From: JADGRF01 sp036382515
GTDB lineage: Bacteria; Myxococcota_A; Polyangia; Polyangiales; JAFGIB01
Length of the DNA: 5,603 bases
Direction of reading: 5' to 3'
NCBI GenBank assembly: GCA_036382515.1
Contig: DASVHQ010000377.1
Coordinates: 1-5,603 of the forward strand
Numbering within the stretch: position 1 is the first letter of the stretch; the number at the start of each line of letters is the position of its first letter. Of this stretch, positions 1 to 5,553 are shown piece by piece. Position numbers and translations under genes: made by a program. Below the pieces are notes generated by a model that saw only the letters and a program-made list of their open reading frames with translations, ran no database searches and was not told the origin of the DNA.

Positions 1-10
1 AGCATCACGA

Positions 11-45
11 GCCGGTGCGCGCGGAGCCATGCCGCGCGCACCGGC
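11..45. terminator. Perfect 14-bp GC hairpin, possible terminator of an upstream gene
   Basis: Bases 11-24 are exactly complementary to bases 32-45, leaving a 7-base loop (25-31). No mismatch occurs in the 14-bp stem, and 13 of the 14 pairs are G-C. No T-run follows on either strand, so it is not a textbook intrinsic terminator. Its place at the window edge, about 150 bases before the next gene, suits the 3' end of a transcript entering from the left. It could also be a dispersed palindromic repeat; one window cannot tell these apart. Confidence 0.5.
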
Positions 46-198
46 GCTACGGTCGCGCAGCCGCGCAATCGGGCGCAGCGGAGCCGAGTAGCATCGCACC
101 GAACGCTCACCCCGCGAAGCGCTGTGCAAGTACCTCGCACCATGTCAATTGACCGAACGCAACGTACAGCGGCGCCGACTCGGCCAAAGTCTTGCCCC
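46..198. other. Non-coding leader region before the radical SAM gene
   Basis: I see no gene here. The reading frame of the radical SAM protein is open back to a GTG at 124 and has an ATG at 142, but the encoded residues (Ser/Thr/Arg/Pro-rich) show no family resemblance, while family-like sequence begins just after the ATG at 199. A TTGACC hexamer at 149-154 resembles a sigma-70 -35 box, but no acceptable -10 box lies 16-18 bases downstream, so I do not call a promoter. The heptamer GCGCAGC occurs twice (55-61 and 74-80). Confidence 0.4.
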
Positions 199-2025
199 AT
201 GACTCCGCCTACCGCCACCCGATCACCTCACTTGCTACTCACGAGCGTTTGCAGGCCTTTTGGCGGGCCCGGTGAAGGCGATTCTGTCGGGGCCGAACTC
301 TTCCACGCTCAGGTCACCCGGGCACAGGGCCCGTTCTCGCTGCGCCAGGTGATTCGCGTCTGGGCGATCGACTACCTCGCCGAGAACATCCAGGCGCCCA
401 CTGTCACGCTGCACTACCCGTCCGAGCGCGAGCTCATCGAAGAGATCTCGAAGAACCAGTACACGCACATCGGCATCAACTTCGTGGTCGCCACCTTCCA
501 CAAGGTGCGCGCGATGGCGGCGTTGATCCGCAAGCACGCGCCCGACGCGAAGATCATCCTCGGCGGCTACGGCACCGTGCTGCCCGACTCGGTGCTGCAG
601 CCCTACGGAGACTTCATGTGCCGCGAAGAAGGCGTGAAGTTCCTGCGACGCCTCTTCAACGAGCCTGACGCGCCGTTCAAGCATCCGCACGCGCCCATCC
701 CCGCAACGCGCGTGCTCGGCTACCAGCGCGACGCCGTGGTCGGACACGTCACCGCAGGCCTCGGCTGCACCAACGGCTGCGACTTCTGCTGCACCTCACA
801 CTTCTTCAAGCAGAAGTACGTGCCCTACTCCGAGGGCGGCCGCGACATCTTCGAGGCGCTCATGAAGACGCGCGAACGTTCGCGCGCCGACGGCGTGGAG
901 ATGAACGGCTTCATCGTCATCGACGAGGATTTCTTCCTGCACCAGAAGCGCGCGCGTGAATTCCTGGACTGCGTGCGTGAGAACGGCGAAGCACTCTCGC
1001 TCATGGGCTTCGGCAGCGTGCGCGGCCTGTCGCAGTTCACGGCGCGCGAGATCTCCGAGATGGGCTTCGACGTCATCTGGAACGCCTTCGAGGGCCGCGA
1101 GTCGGGCTACCTGAAACAGAAGGGCCGCTCACTGCCCGAGCTCTATGCCGACCTCAAGTCGGTCGGCGTGTCGCAGCTCACGTCGATGATCATCGGCTTT
1201 CCGTACCAGGACGAGCAGACCATCCGCGACGAGTTCGAGGCGTTGATGGCGCTCGAGCCCGCACTCACGCAGTGCCTCATCTACTTCGCCTTCCCGGGCA
1301 CGCCGTTCCACGAGCAAGTCATCAAGGAGAAGCGCTACCTGCCGCGCTACGAAGAACAGCCCGACCTGCGGCGCTGGGACGGCTTCTCGATGCACTTCAC
1401 GCACCCCAAGATCGATCGGCCCGAGCGCGTCGAGGAGATCCAGCGCGAGCTGTACCGTAAGGACTTCGAACGCCTGGGTCCCAGCGTGATGCGCCTCGGC
1501 CGCGTGTGGCTCACGGGCCACCTGAACCTGCGCAACGATCCCAATCCCTTGTTGCGCAAGCGCGCCGAGCGCCACGGCCACGATCTGCGCGGCGTCTTGC
1601 CTGCGCTGTCAGCGACGATCGCCTTCGCGCCGAGCCCGGCCGTGCGCGACCGTGCGATCGCGCTGCGTCGTGACATCATCCAGGCCACGGGCGAGCTCAC
1701 GCTCAAGGAGCGCGCGATGGAAACCGCTTCCCCGCTCCTGCACCTGGTCACGCAGGGTGCGCGCGCTGCCGGTGTGTTCCAGCAGCCAGGCCTCTTGCGC
1801 ACCGAGCATCGCATGCACGGCGCCGACGCAAGTCGCCACACCTCGCACGTGCTCAGGCTGCAAGGGGGTCTGAACACGGCTCCGCTGCAGGTGCTCACCG
1901 AAGATCTCAGGGAGATCGCACGCCGCACCGCTGAACGCGTGCGACCCGTCAACAGGTTGCTCGATGCTGCGCGCGTGATCACGCAGCGTGCGCAGGGCTT
2001 GCCGGGCTCGTTGCCGGCCGGCTGA
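199..2025 (+). CDS. B12-binding-domain radical SAM protein
   Basis: Predicted cytoplasmic radical SAM enzyme of 608 residues; substrate unknown. Residues ~8-150 look like the Rossmann-type cobalamin-binding region that precedes the radical SAM core in this superfamily: alternating strands and helices, a HIGINF strand at 90-95 and LGGYGT at 121-126. The usual DxHxxG cobalamin-ligand motif is not visible, so B12 binding would be base-off or lost. The radical SAM cluster motif CTNGCDFC is at 190-197 (Cys190, Cys194, Cys197), followed by a barrel with IDEDFF near 241-246 and FPGTP at 365-369. About 200 C-terminal residues (after ~400) match nothing I recognise. I chose the ATG at 199 because family-like sequence (HLLLTSVCRPFGGPGEG) starts ten residues later; in-frame starts at 124 and 142 only add low-complexity sequence. 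No good ribosome binding site precedes any of the three. It is convergent with the minus-strand genes. Known for the family: such proteins often methylate or rearrange lipids and natural products; the role here is not inferable. Confidence 0.85.
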   Translation: MTPPTATRSPHLLLTSVCRPFGGPGEGDSVGAELFHAQVTRAQGPFSLRQVIRVWAIDYLAENIQAPTVTLHYPSERELIEEISKNQYTHIGINFVVATFHKVRAMAALIRKHAPDAKIILGGYGTVLPDSVLQPYGDFMCREEGVKFLRRLFNEPDAPFKHPHAPIPATRVLGYQRDAVVGHVTAGLGCTNGCDFCCTSHFFKQKYVPYSEGGRDIFEALMKTRERSRADGVEMNGFIVIDEDFFLHQKRAREFLDCVRENGEALSLMGFGSVRGLSQFTAREISEMGFDVIWNAFEGRESGYLKQKGRSLPELYADLKSVGVSQLTSMIIGFPYQDEQTIRDEFEALMALEPALTQCLIYFAFPGTPFHEQVIKEKRYLPRYEEQPDLRRWDGFSMHFTHPKIDRPERVEEIQRELYRKDFERLGPSVMRLGRVWLTGHLNLRNDPNPLLRKRAERHGHDLRGVLPALSATIAFAPSPAVRDRAIALRRDIIQATGELTLKERAMETASPLLHLVTQGARAAGVFQQPGLLRTEHRMHGADASRHTSHVLRLQGGLNTAPLQVLTEDLREIARRTAERVRPVNRLLDAARVITQRAQGLPGSLPAG

Positions 2026-2041
2026 GCGCGGCGAGCCGGCC
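2016..2041. terminator. 8-bp hairpin spanning the radical SAM stop codon
   Basis: GGCCGGCT (2016-2023) pairs perfectly with AGCCGGCC (2034-2041) around a 10-base loop; the TGA stop (2023-2025) sits at the stem-loop border. No T-tract follows. It plausibly ends or stabilises the radical SAM transcript and, being symmetric, could also act on minus-strand transcripts arriving from the carboxylase remnant. Confidence 0.4.
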
Positions 2042-2046
2042 TGCGT

Positions 2047-2062
2047 GCGCTGCGCGTAGCGC
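2047..2062. terminator. Second small GC hairpin between convergent transcription units
   Basis: GCGCT (2047-2051) and AGCGC (2058-2062) form a perfect 5-bp stem with a 6-base loop, five bases after the stop-codon hairpin. The pair of hairpins lies exactly where the plus-strand radical SAM gene meets the minus-strand block, which is why I read them together as a possible bidirectional terminator. In DNA this GC-rich a 5-bp stem alone is weak evidence. Confidence 0.25.
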
Positions 2063-2065
2063 TCA

Positions 2066-2431
2066 TCACCGGGCCGGCCAAGCCGAGGGCCCTCGATCAA
2101 GCTCTCCCCAACGCGCGCCTTCATTCGCTGCACGACGCCCGCGCACGACGCCAGCACCGCGCTCTCCATCTTCATGGCCTCGATCACCGCGGCCTGCTGG
2201 CCCGCGCGCACGCGGTCGCCGGCTTGCACGTCGAAGCCAACCACGCGACCGCGCAGCGGCGAGCGCACGGCAACCACGCCATCCGGCGCTTGCTCCATCA
2301 GCCTGCGAGAACACGGCCACGCTGGCGATACCCAGCTCGTCGGCCGCGCGTGCGATGCGAATCGCGATCTCGCCACGGTTGGCGATCAAGAGCTTGTGCA
2401 GGCTTCTGCCGCTCCGTTCAGGTCCTTGCAT
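2066..2431 (-). pseudogene. Biotin-dependent carboxylase remnant: biotin carboxylase N-terminus joined out of frame to a biotinyl domain
   Basis: Two pieces of a biotin-dependent carboxylase survive. From the ATG at 2431 the first frame encodes the typical biotin carboxylase start, HKLLIANRGEIAIRIARA, and stays family-like to VAVFS at about 2306. There the family sequence stops. Within a few bases a different reading frame, from about 2300, encodes a biotinyl (BCCP) domain: DGVVAVRSPLRGRVV, then IEAMKMES with the biotin-accepting lysine codon at 2172-2170, ending near GESLIEG at about 2086. The ATP-grasp body of the carboxylase, normally more than 400 residues, is missing between them, as is any carboxyltransferase part. 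Since the two pieces are in different frames, the most economical reading is an internal deletion with a frameshift in a fused acyl-CoA or pyruvate carboxylase-type gene. The first frame runs on as meaningless Arg/Gly-rich sequence to a stop at 2066. An assembly join would look the same. It lies downstream of the host-attachment gene on the same strand. Confidence 0.8.
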
Positions 2432-2436
2432 GCTGC

Positions 2437-2452
2437 CACGGTAACCACCGTG
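2437..2452. terminator. 6-bp hairpin downstream of the host-attachment gene
   Basis: CACGGT (2437-2442) and ACCGTG (2447-2452) are perfectly complementary with an AACC loop. On the minus strand this lies about 40 bases past the stop of the host-attachment gene and just before the ATG of the carboxylase remnant, a sensible site for transcript ending. No T-run follows in the minus direction. A weaker inverted repeat, 2474-2492, overlaps the stop codon itself but carries an A-C mismatch in the minus-strand RNA. Confidence 0.3.
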
Positions 2453-2489
2453 CCGGCGTTTCCGGACGTGTGCTGGCCGGTTCAGCCGG

Positions 2490-2930
2490 TCACATCGCGA
2501 TGCCGCGCAGATGCCCGCTCAGCTCGTGGGCTGGCACGTGTCCGAGATCCTTGCTCACGGTGGCCGTCACGAGCTGCGCGGTCTGATGGTCGAGCTTGGC
2601 ACGCAGGATGCCAACGAAATGCGGCTCGGCCACGAGCACCAAGCTGTCGTAGCGCTTGTCGCTGCGGCCCTTGGCCAGAAGCTCGCAAAGCTCCTTTGCG
2701 AACGCGTCGGCCACGCGCTCGTGTGCGAGGTCTTCGTGACCCATCGGGTGCCCACCGTGCACCGCACCCGTCGAGAACGAGCTGCCCGGCTTGTCGGACT
2801 CCAAGGCTCCGCTTTTCAGCCGACCCGCCTCGTTCTGCAACGTCGACACCAGTTGCAGCCCTGGTTGGGAATTGTTGTGTTCAAAAACCCGTGCACCGGC
2901 GCGGTGCGCGACAAGAATCCAGGTGGCCAT
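2490..2930 (-). CDS. Host-attachment family protein
   Basis: Predicted soluble protein of 146 residues, the usual length for the family annotated as 'protein required for attachment to host cells', which is named from plant-associated bacteria and is related in fold to the archaeal/bacterial eRF1-like domains. Family features are visible in order: an N-terminal strand WILVAHRAGARVFE (4-17), the segment ESDKPGSSF (44-52), an amphipathic FAKELCELLAKG helix (77-88), then YDSLVLVAEPHFVGILRAKL (94-113), which matches the family's characteristic 'LVLVA-P--LG-LR' block, and a closing strand ending in a DLG (128-130). No signal peptide or membrane segment is present, so a direct adhesin role is unlikely; the biochemical function is not established. 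The ATG at 2930 is preceded by GAGGG (2938-2934) with a short 3-base spacing. The 80-base gap to the FAD oxidoreductase stop and a candidate promoter in it suggest it can be transcribed on its own. Confidence 0.88.
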   Translation of the reverse strand: MATWILVAHRAGARVFEHNNSQPGLQLVSTLQNEAGRLKSGALESDKPGSSFSTGAVHGGHPMGHEDLAHERVADAFAKELCELLAKGRSDKRYDSLVLVAEPHFVGILRAKLDHQTAQLVTATVSKDLGHVPAHELSGHLRGIAM

Positions 2931-2945
2931 AAACCCTCAATGAAG

Positions 2946-2974
2946 TCTATAAGCACGATCGGTGGTTCGGCCAA
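2946..2974 (-). promoter_or_regulatory. Candidate sigma-70 promoter of the host-attachment gene
   Basis: Read on the minus strand, TTGGCC (2974-2969; 4 of 6 matches to TTGACA) and TATAGA (2951-2946; 4 of 6 to TATAAT) are separated by exactly 17 bases. This is the most AT-rich patch in the neighbourhood and lies 15 bases before the ATG. The implied start near 2939 would give a leader of only about 8-9 bases, which just includes the GAGGG ribosome site; that tightness lowers my confidence. Confidence 0.35.
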
Positions 2975-2984
2975 GGCCCGGACG

Positions 2985-3006
2985 GAGACCAACCCGAGAC
3001 CAATCC
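2985..3006. repeat. Tandem direct repeat, 2 x 11 bases
   Basis: GAGACCAACCC (2985-2995) is followed at once by GAGACCAATCC (2996-3006): ten of eleven positions are identical. The period is about one helical turn. It sits upstream of the candidate host-attachment promoter and just after the stop of the FAD oxidoreductase. It could be a two-site operator or chance. Confidence 0.45.
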
Positions 3007-3010
3007 GCGC

Positions 3011-4528
3011 TCAACCGATCCGGCGCAACAGCTGCAACGCCGCGTCCTTGCCGGAGCGTGCCGCGCCTTCCATCGTGGGGATCTCGAAGCTGTTACGCAC
3101 CCAGTCGCCGGCCAACCACAGGTTGTCGAGTGACGTGGCTGGATACGGCCTGTACTTCAGGCCACCGGGCACGGGGATGAGCAGGCGGCCGTGCTTGCTG
3201 TCGTTGCGACGAAACCACACGCGATCGAGGTCGCACTCGAGGGGATTCTTGAGCCCCGGCACCTTGCCGAGGCGCTCGCCGATCAAGCTGATCAGCGTGT
3301 CGTCGTCCATGTGCTCGTAGCCTGCCAGCGGGCCACAGCAGTCGAGCGTGGCGGCCCAGCGTGAGTCGGCATCCTTGAGCACGTGACGCCAATCCATCAC
3401 CGTGGGCACAGGCTCGGGCATGCCGTTGAGCACACCTGCGTAGCGCTCGGTGCCGACCGGCGAGTTGCACCAGAAGCGACACGACAGCGACGCTGCACCG
3501 CGCAGGTTGTGGAACTTCGAGAACACCGAGTCGCTCCAGAAGTCTTTGTCTCCGGGGTTCAGCTCCAGGAAGGCCTCGTAGGGCATGGCGACCACGTAGG
3601 CGTCGTAGTCGTCGAGCACGTGGCTGGTGTCCTCGTTCACACTGACCGCACCGCCAGGCCAGTCTCCTGTGGCGCAGTGCGTGCTCGGCGGATCCGGCTC
3701 CGCCACTTCTACACCTGTGACGCGCGAGCCCGAGTGGAGCAAGCGACGCACCTTGAGCCTCGGCGTGAGGTTTCCGCCGAGCTTCTTGAAGTACGTGGCC
3801 AGCGGCTTGATGAAGCTCTCCACCATGTCGCCGTTGGCGTAGTAGACGTCGGCGGGGTTGTGCGTGCCGTGGAGCTGAAAGCCGGTGCGCATGAACTCGG
3901 CGACGATGTAGGCAGAGATCGGCTCCGGGTAGTTGAAGATGACGTCGCGCGCGTAGCGAAAGAAGTTGGTCGCGAGCAGCGAGGCGTGCATGCCCGTCTT
4001 GAGCGCCCAGTCGTCGAACGAGATCTCGTCGAGCTCTGGGTACTCTTCGATGTTCGAAATCGTACCGAAGTTGTGCAAGAGCCAGGTGGTGAGGTTGGAG
4101 CGCTCGGCCGCCGTGAAGCCCGGATAGTGCGCGACGTCACCACCGGCCATGTAGACCTTCTGGTCGCGATCTTCGTAGAAGAACAGCTTGCCGGCGTTCT
4201 TCAGCAAGTGATCGTCGAAGTTCATGCCGCAGCGCTCGAGCAGCCCCAGCATCTCCTCGTAGAAGCCGAAGAGCACGTGGAAGCCGTGACCGACGCGATA
4301 GTCGCCCTCCATCCACGAGGTGGCTTTGCCGCCGAGCAGATGGCCCTGATGGATCAGGTCGACGTGCACGCTGTCGCCGGCCTCCTCGAGCAGGTGGATC
4401 GCGGCGGACAGACCGCCGAGACCAGCACCCACGACGAGCACGCGTTTCTTCGCCCCACCCTTGCAGCCGACCAAGAGCCCGGAGCTGGCCAGGTACGCCA
4501 TGAACTCGCGACGCGAGAGCTTCGGCAT
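3011..4528 (-). CDS. FAD-dependent oxidoreductase (phytoene desaturase/amine oxidase-like) with Tat lipoprotein signal
   Basis: Predicted flavoenzyme of 505 residues in the NAD(P)-binding-like amine oxidase / carotenoid desaturase superfamily; substrate unknown. Residues 5-10 are SRREFM, a twin-arginine signal, followed by a hydrophobic stretch and LVGC (19-22), a lipobox with Cys22 as possible acylation site. This suggests folded export with bound FAD and anchoring to a membrane. The dinucleotide-binding motif VVGAGLGGLSAA has glycines 34, 36 and 39; GGK follows at 66-68. The acidic residue expected at the end of the second strand appears to be His60. The C-terminal flavin motif LWLAGDW (470-476) with MEGAARSGKDAA completes the fold. 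I prefer the ATG at 4528: it places the twin arginines five residues from the N-terminus. An in-frame ATG at 4618 would add 30 residues and run through a long inverted repeat. Neither start has a clear ribosome site. It is divergent from the GST gene and followed by the host-attachment gene on the same strand. Confidence 0.87.
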   Translation of the reverse strand: MPKLSRREFMAYLASSGLLVGCKGGAKKRVLVVGAGLGGLSAAIHLLEEAGDSVHVDLIHQGHLLGGKATSWMEGDYRVGHGFHVLFGFYEEMLGLLERCGMNFDDHLLKNAGKLFFYEDRDQKVYMAGGDVAHYPGFTAAERSNLTTWLLHNFGTISNIEEYPELDEISFDDWALKTGMHASLLATNFFRYARDVIFNYPEPISAYIVAEFMRTGFQLHGTHNPADVYYANGDMVESFIKPLATYFKKLGGNLTPRLKVRRLLHSGSRVTGVEVAEPDPPSTHCATGDWPGGAVSVNEDTSHVLDDYDAYVVAMPYEAFLELNPGDKDFWSDSVFSKFHNLRGAASLSCRFWCNSPVGTERYAGVLNGMPEPVPTVMDWRHVLKDADSRWAATLDCCGPLAGYEHMDDDTLISLIGERLGKVPGLKNPLECDLDRVWFRRNDSKHGRLLIPVPGGLKYRPYPATSLDNLWLAGDWVRNSFEIPTMEGAARSGKDAALQLLRRIG

Positions 4529-4544
4529 GTGGCGCACGGGCCAC
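4529..4544 (-). promoter_or_regulatory. Small hairpin directly abutting the FAD oxidoreductase start codon
   Basis: GTGGC (4529-4533) and GCCAC (4540-4544) form a perfect 5-bp stem with a 6-base loop that ends at the base next to the ATG (4528-4526). In the minus-strand mRNA the stem would cover the zone where a ribosome binding site should lie, where none is recognisable. It may affect translation, but five GC-rich pairs could be chance. Confidence 0.25.
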
Positions 4545-4553
4545 GAATTAGCT

Positions 4554-4613
4554 GCCCCCGCCCGCAGCCCCCCAGTGTGAACAAGCGCACTGGTTAGGGG
4601 ACTGCGCGGGGGC
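4554..4613. repeat. 60-base imperfect inverted repeat (long hairpin) in the divergent intergenic region
   Basis: The two halves pair over 24 positions. From the outside: 4554-4560 with 4607-4613 (7 bp), 4563-4567 with 4602-4606 (5 bp), 4568-4571 with 4597-4600 (4 bp), and 4572-4579 with 4586-4593 (8 bp including one G-T). The loop is AACAAG (4580-4585). Unpaired bases are two on the left (4561-4562), A4601, and TTA (4594-4596). It lies 25 bases before the preferred ATG of the FAD oxidoreductase. On the minus strand it would be a structured 5' leader; on the plus strand it lies just ahead of an intrinsic terminator. Confidence 0.7.
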
Positions 4614-4647
4614 TTCATCGCGATGTTTTGTTCTTCAGTCGCTCAGG

Positions 4648-4689
4648 CGCCGTGGTTTGCGCGGGCAGCGCAAGTCGGCGTCTCTTTTT
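4648..4689 (+). terminator. Plus-strand intrinsic terminator with no recognised gene upstream
   Basis: CGCCG (4648-4652) pairs with CGGCG (4676-4680), and inside it TTGCGC (4657-4662) pairs with GCGCAA (4668-4673) around the loop GGGCA. The two stems are separated by a small internal loop (4653-4656 against 4674-4675). The outer stem is followed at once by TCTCTTTTT (4681-4689), as in a Rho-independent terminator. It is the only hairpin in the window with a proper T-tract. The nearest gene to its left runs the other way, so it ends either a small RNA, an antisense transcript, or an attenuated leader of the GST gene. Confidence 0.55.
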
Positions 4690-4776
4690 GGGTTGCACGT
4701 GGATTTTCAGGAGAGCAGACGCCCTTGCAGTAACCCGCTCCCAGACTTTGCCCACGTGGCAGAAGCACTATGCGCC

Positions 4777-4797
4777 CAGTTGCGGCGCCCGCAATTG
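4777..4797. repeat. 9-bp inverted repeat upstream of the GST gene
   Basis: CAG TTGCGG (4777-4785) pairs with CCGCAA TTG (4789-4797) around a 3-base loop, with one G-T pair. It lies about 100 bases before the GST start. No T-tract follows. It may be an operator-like palindrome or part of a structured leader. Confidence 0.35.
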
Positions 4798-4899
4798 CGA
4801 TCTGTCAAGCAGCGCACAATAAGTCGGCGGCTTGCGTCGTTCGAGCTCGCTTTGATCGCGCCCAATAACGTGCTGCGTGCGAGATGAGACGCTGCCGCG

Positions 4900-5553
4900 A
4901 TGAAACCGATCCTCTACCAGTTCTGGCGCTCGTCTTCGTCGTGGCGGATTCGTTGGGCGCTGATGTGGAAAGGCATTGACTTCGAGACGGTCGCGGTCGA
5001 TCTCGGCGCGGGCGAGCAGCTGCAAGCTTCGCATCTCGAACGCAACCCGCTGGGCCGTGTGCCCGCGCTGTGGTTGCCCGAGCGCCGTGCCTGTCTCGCT
5101 GAATCAGTGGCTATCCTCGAGTACCTCGAGGAGACCACGCCCGAGCCGCGCCTGTATCCCGGGGACGTGTGGCTACGCGCGCGCACTCGACAGCTCGTGG
5201 AGTACGTGAACTCCGGGATCCAGCCGATGCAGTGCCCGGCCTGTGTGACTCGCGCACGCGAGAAGCCCGAGGAGCGAACCGAGTGGTCTCGCTACTTCAA
5301 CGAGCGGGGCCTCTTGGCGTTCGAGAAGATGCTCGAGGTGATCGCCCACGAGACCGGCGGCGGCCGCTTCTGCGTGGGCGATGAGTTCACGGCGGCGGAC
5401 ATCCTGCTCGTGACGCAGGTGTGGAGCGCGCGGCGCTTCAACGCGGATCTCTCGGCGATGCCGCGCGTGAACGCAGCGTTCGACGCCGCGATGCTGATGC
5501 CGCACGCACAGCGCGCGCGACCCGAGAACCAGCCGGATGCCCCGAAATCGTAG
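4900..5553 (+). CDS. maiA: Zeta-class glutathione transferase / maleylacetoacetate isomerase
   Basis: Predicted cytosolic enzyme of 217 residues, the usual family length. The family isomerises maleylacetoacetate to fumarylacetoacetate with glutathione as cofactor, in tyrosine and phenylalanine breakdown. Thioredoxin-like domain: the zeta signature is SSSSWRIR at 11-18 (usual form SSCSWRVR), the cis-proline is Pro55 in GRVPAL, and the glutathione-binding ESVAILEYLEE starts at 68. Helical domain: SGIQPMQ at 105-111, GRFCVGDEFTAAD at 155-167, and LVTQVWSARRFNADLSAMP at 170-188, which is very close to the family's 'LVPQVYNARRFxxDLS' block; the tail RPENQPDAP (207-215) is also typical. The Cys of the usual signature is Ser13. 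The ATG at 4900 is preceded by a weak GAGA (4886-4889). No other tyrosine-catabolism gene is in the window, so a more general GST role remains possible. Confidence 0.87.
   Translation: MKPILYQFWRSSSSWRIRWALMWKGIDFETVAVDLGAGEQLQASHLERNPLGRVPALWLPERRACLAESVAILEYLEETTPEPRLYPGDVWLRARTRQLVEYVNSGIQPMQCPACVTRAREKPEERTEWSRYFNERGLLAFEKMLEVIAHETGGGRFCVGDEFTAADILLVTQVWSARRFNADLSAMPRVNAAFDAAMLMPHAQRARPENQPDAPKS

Larger units (their letters stand above)
4619..4899. other. Divergent intergenic region with structured elements, no convincing gene
   Basis: Short open frames on the plus strand (4628-4822, 64 codons; 4657-4887, 76 codons) have no ribosome site, no recognisable motif, and run through the hairpins, so I do not call them. 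The region looks more T-rich in places than the genes around it. It holds a plus-strand terminator (4648-4689), a hairpin (4777-4797), two CACGTG palindromes (4696-4701 and 4753-4758) and the palindrome CGAGCTCG (4842-4849). I found no good promoter for the GST gene. Confidence 0.5.

Noticed and set aside
149..154. TTGACC as a -35 box for the radical SAM gene
   Set aside because: No hexamer resembling TATAAT lies 16-18 bases downstream.
124..198. Upstream GTG/ATG starts for the radical SAM protein
   Set aside because: The extra residues are low-complexity, Thr/Arg/Pro-rich, and family-like sequence begins just after the ATG at 199.
1609..2065. Continuation of the biotinyl reading frame into the radical SAM gene
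   Set aside because: After GESLIEG the sequence loses all resemblance to carboxylases and is only antisense to the radical SAM coding region.
2511..3320. 269-codon plus-strand open frame
   Set aside because: It is antisense to the host-attachment gene and the end of the FAD oxidoreductase; both minus-strand products are recognisable and this one is not.
3383..4597. 404-codon plus-strand open frame
   Set aside because: It is antisense to the FAD oxidoreductase over nearly its whole length. Its translation is Val/Glu/His/Arg-rich with no motif, as expected from the mirror of a high-GC gene.
4529..4618. ATG at 4618 as start of the FAD oxidoreductase
   Set aside because: It would push the twin-arginine signal 30 residues in and make the long inverted repeat coding; no ribosome site supports it.
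4696..4758. Two CACGTG palindromes 57 bases apart
   Set aside because: Six-base palindromes are expected by chance in GC-rich DNA and I know of no bacterial regulator that would make this pair meaningful here.
4657..4887. 76-codon open frame before the GST gene (and a 64-codon one at 4628)
   Set aside because: No ribosome site, no family resemblance, and both frames run through hairpins; the region reads as non-coding.
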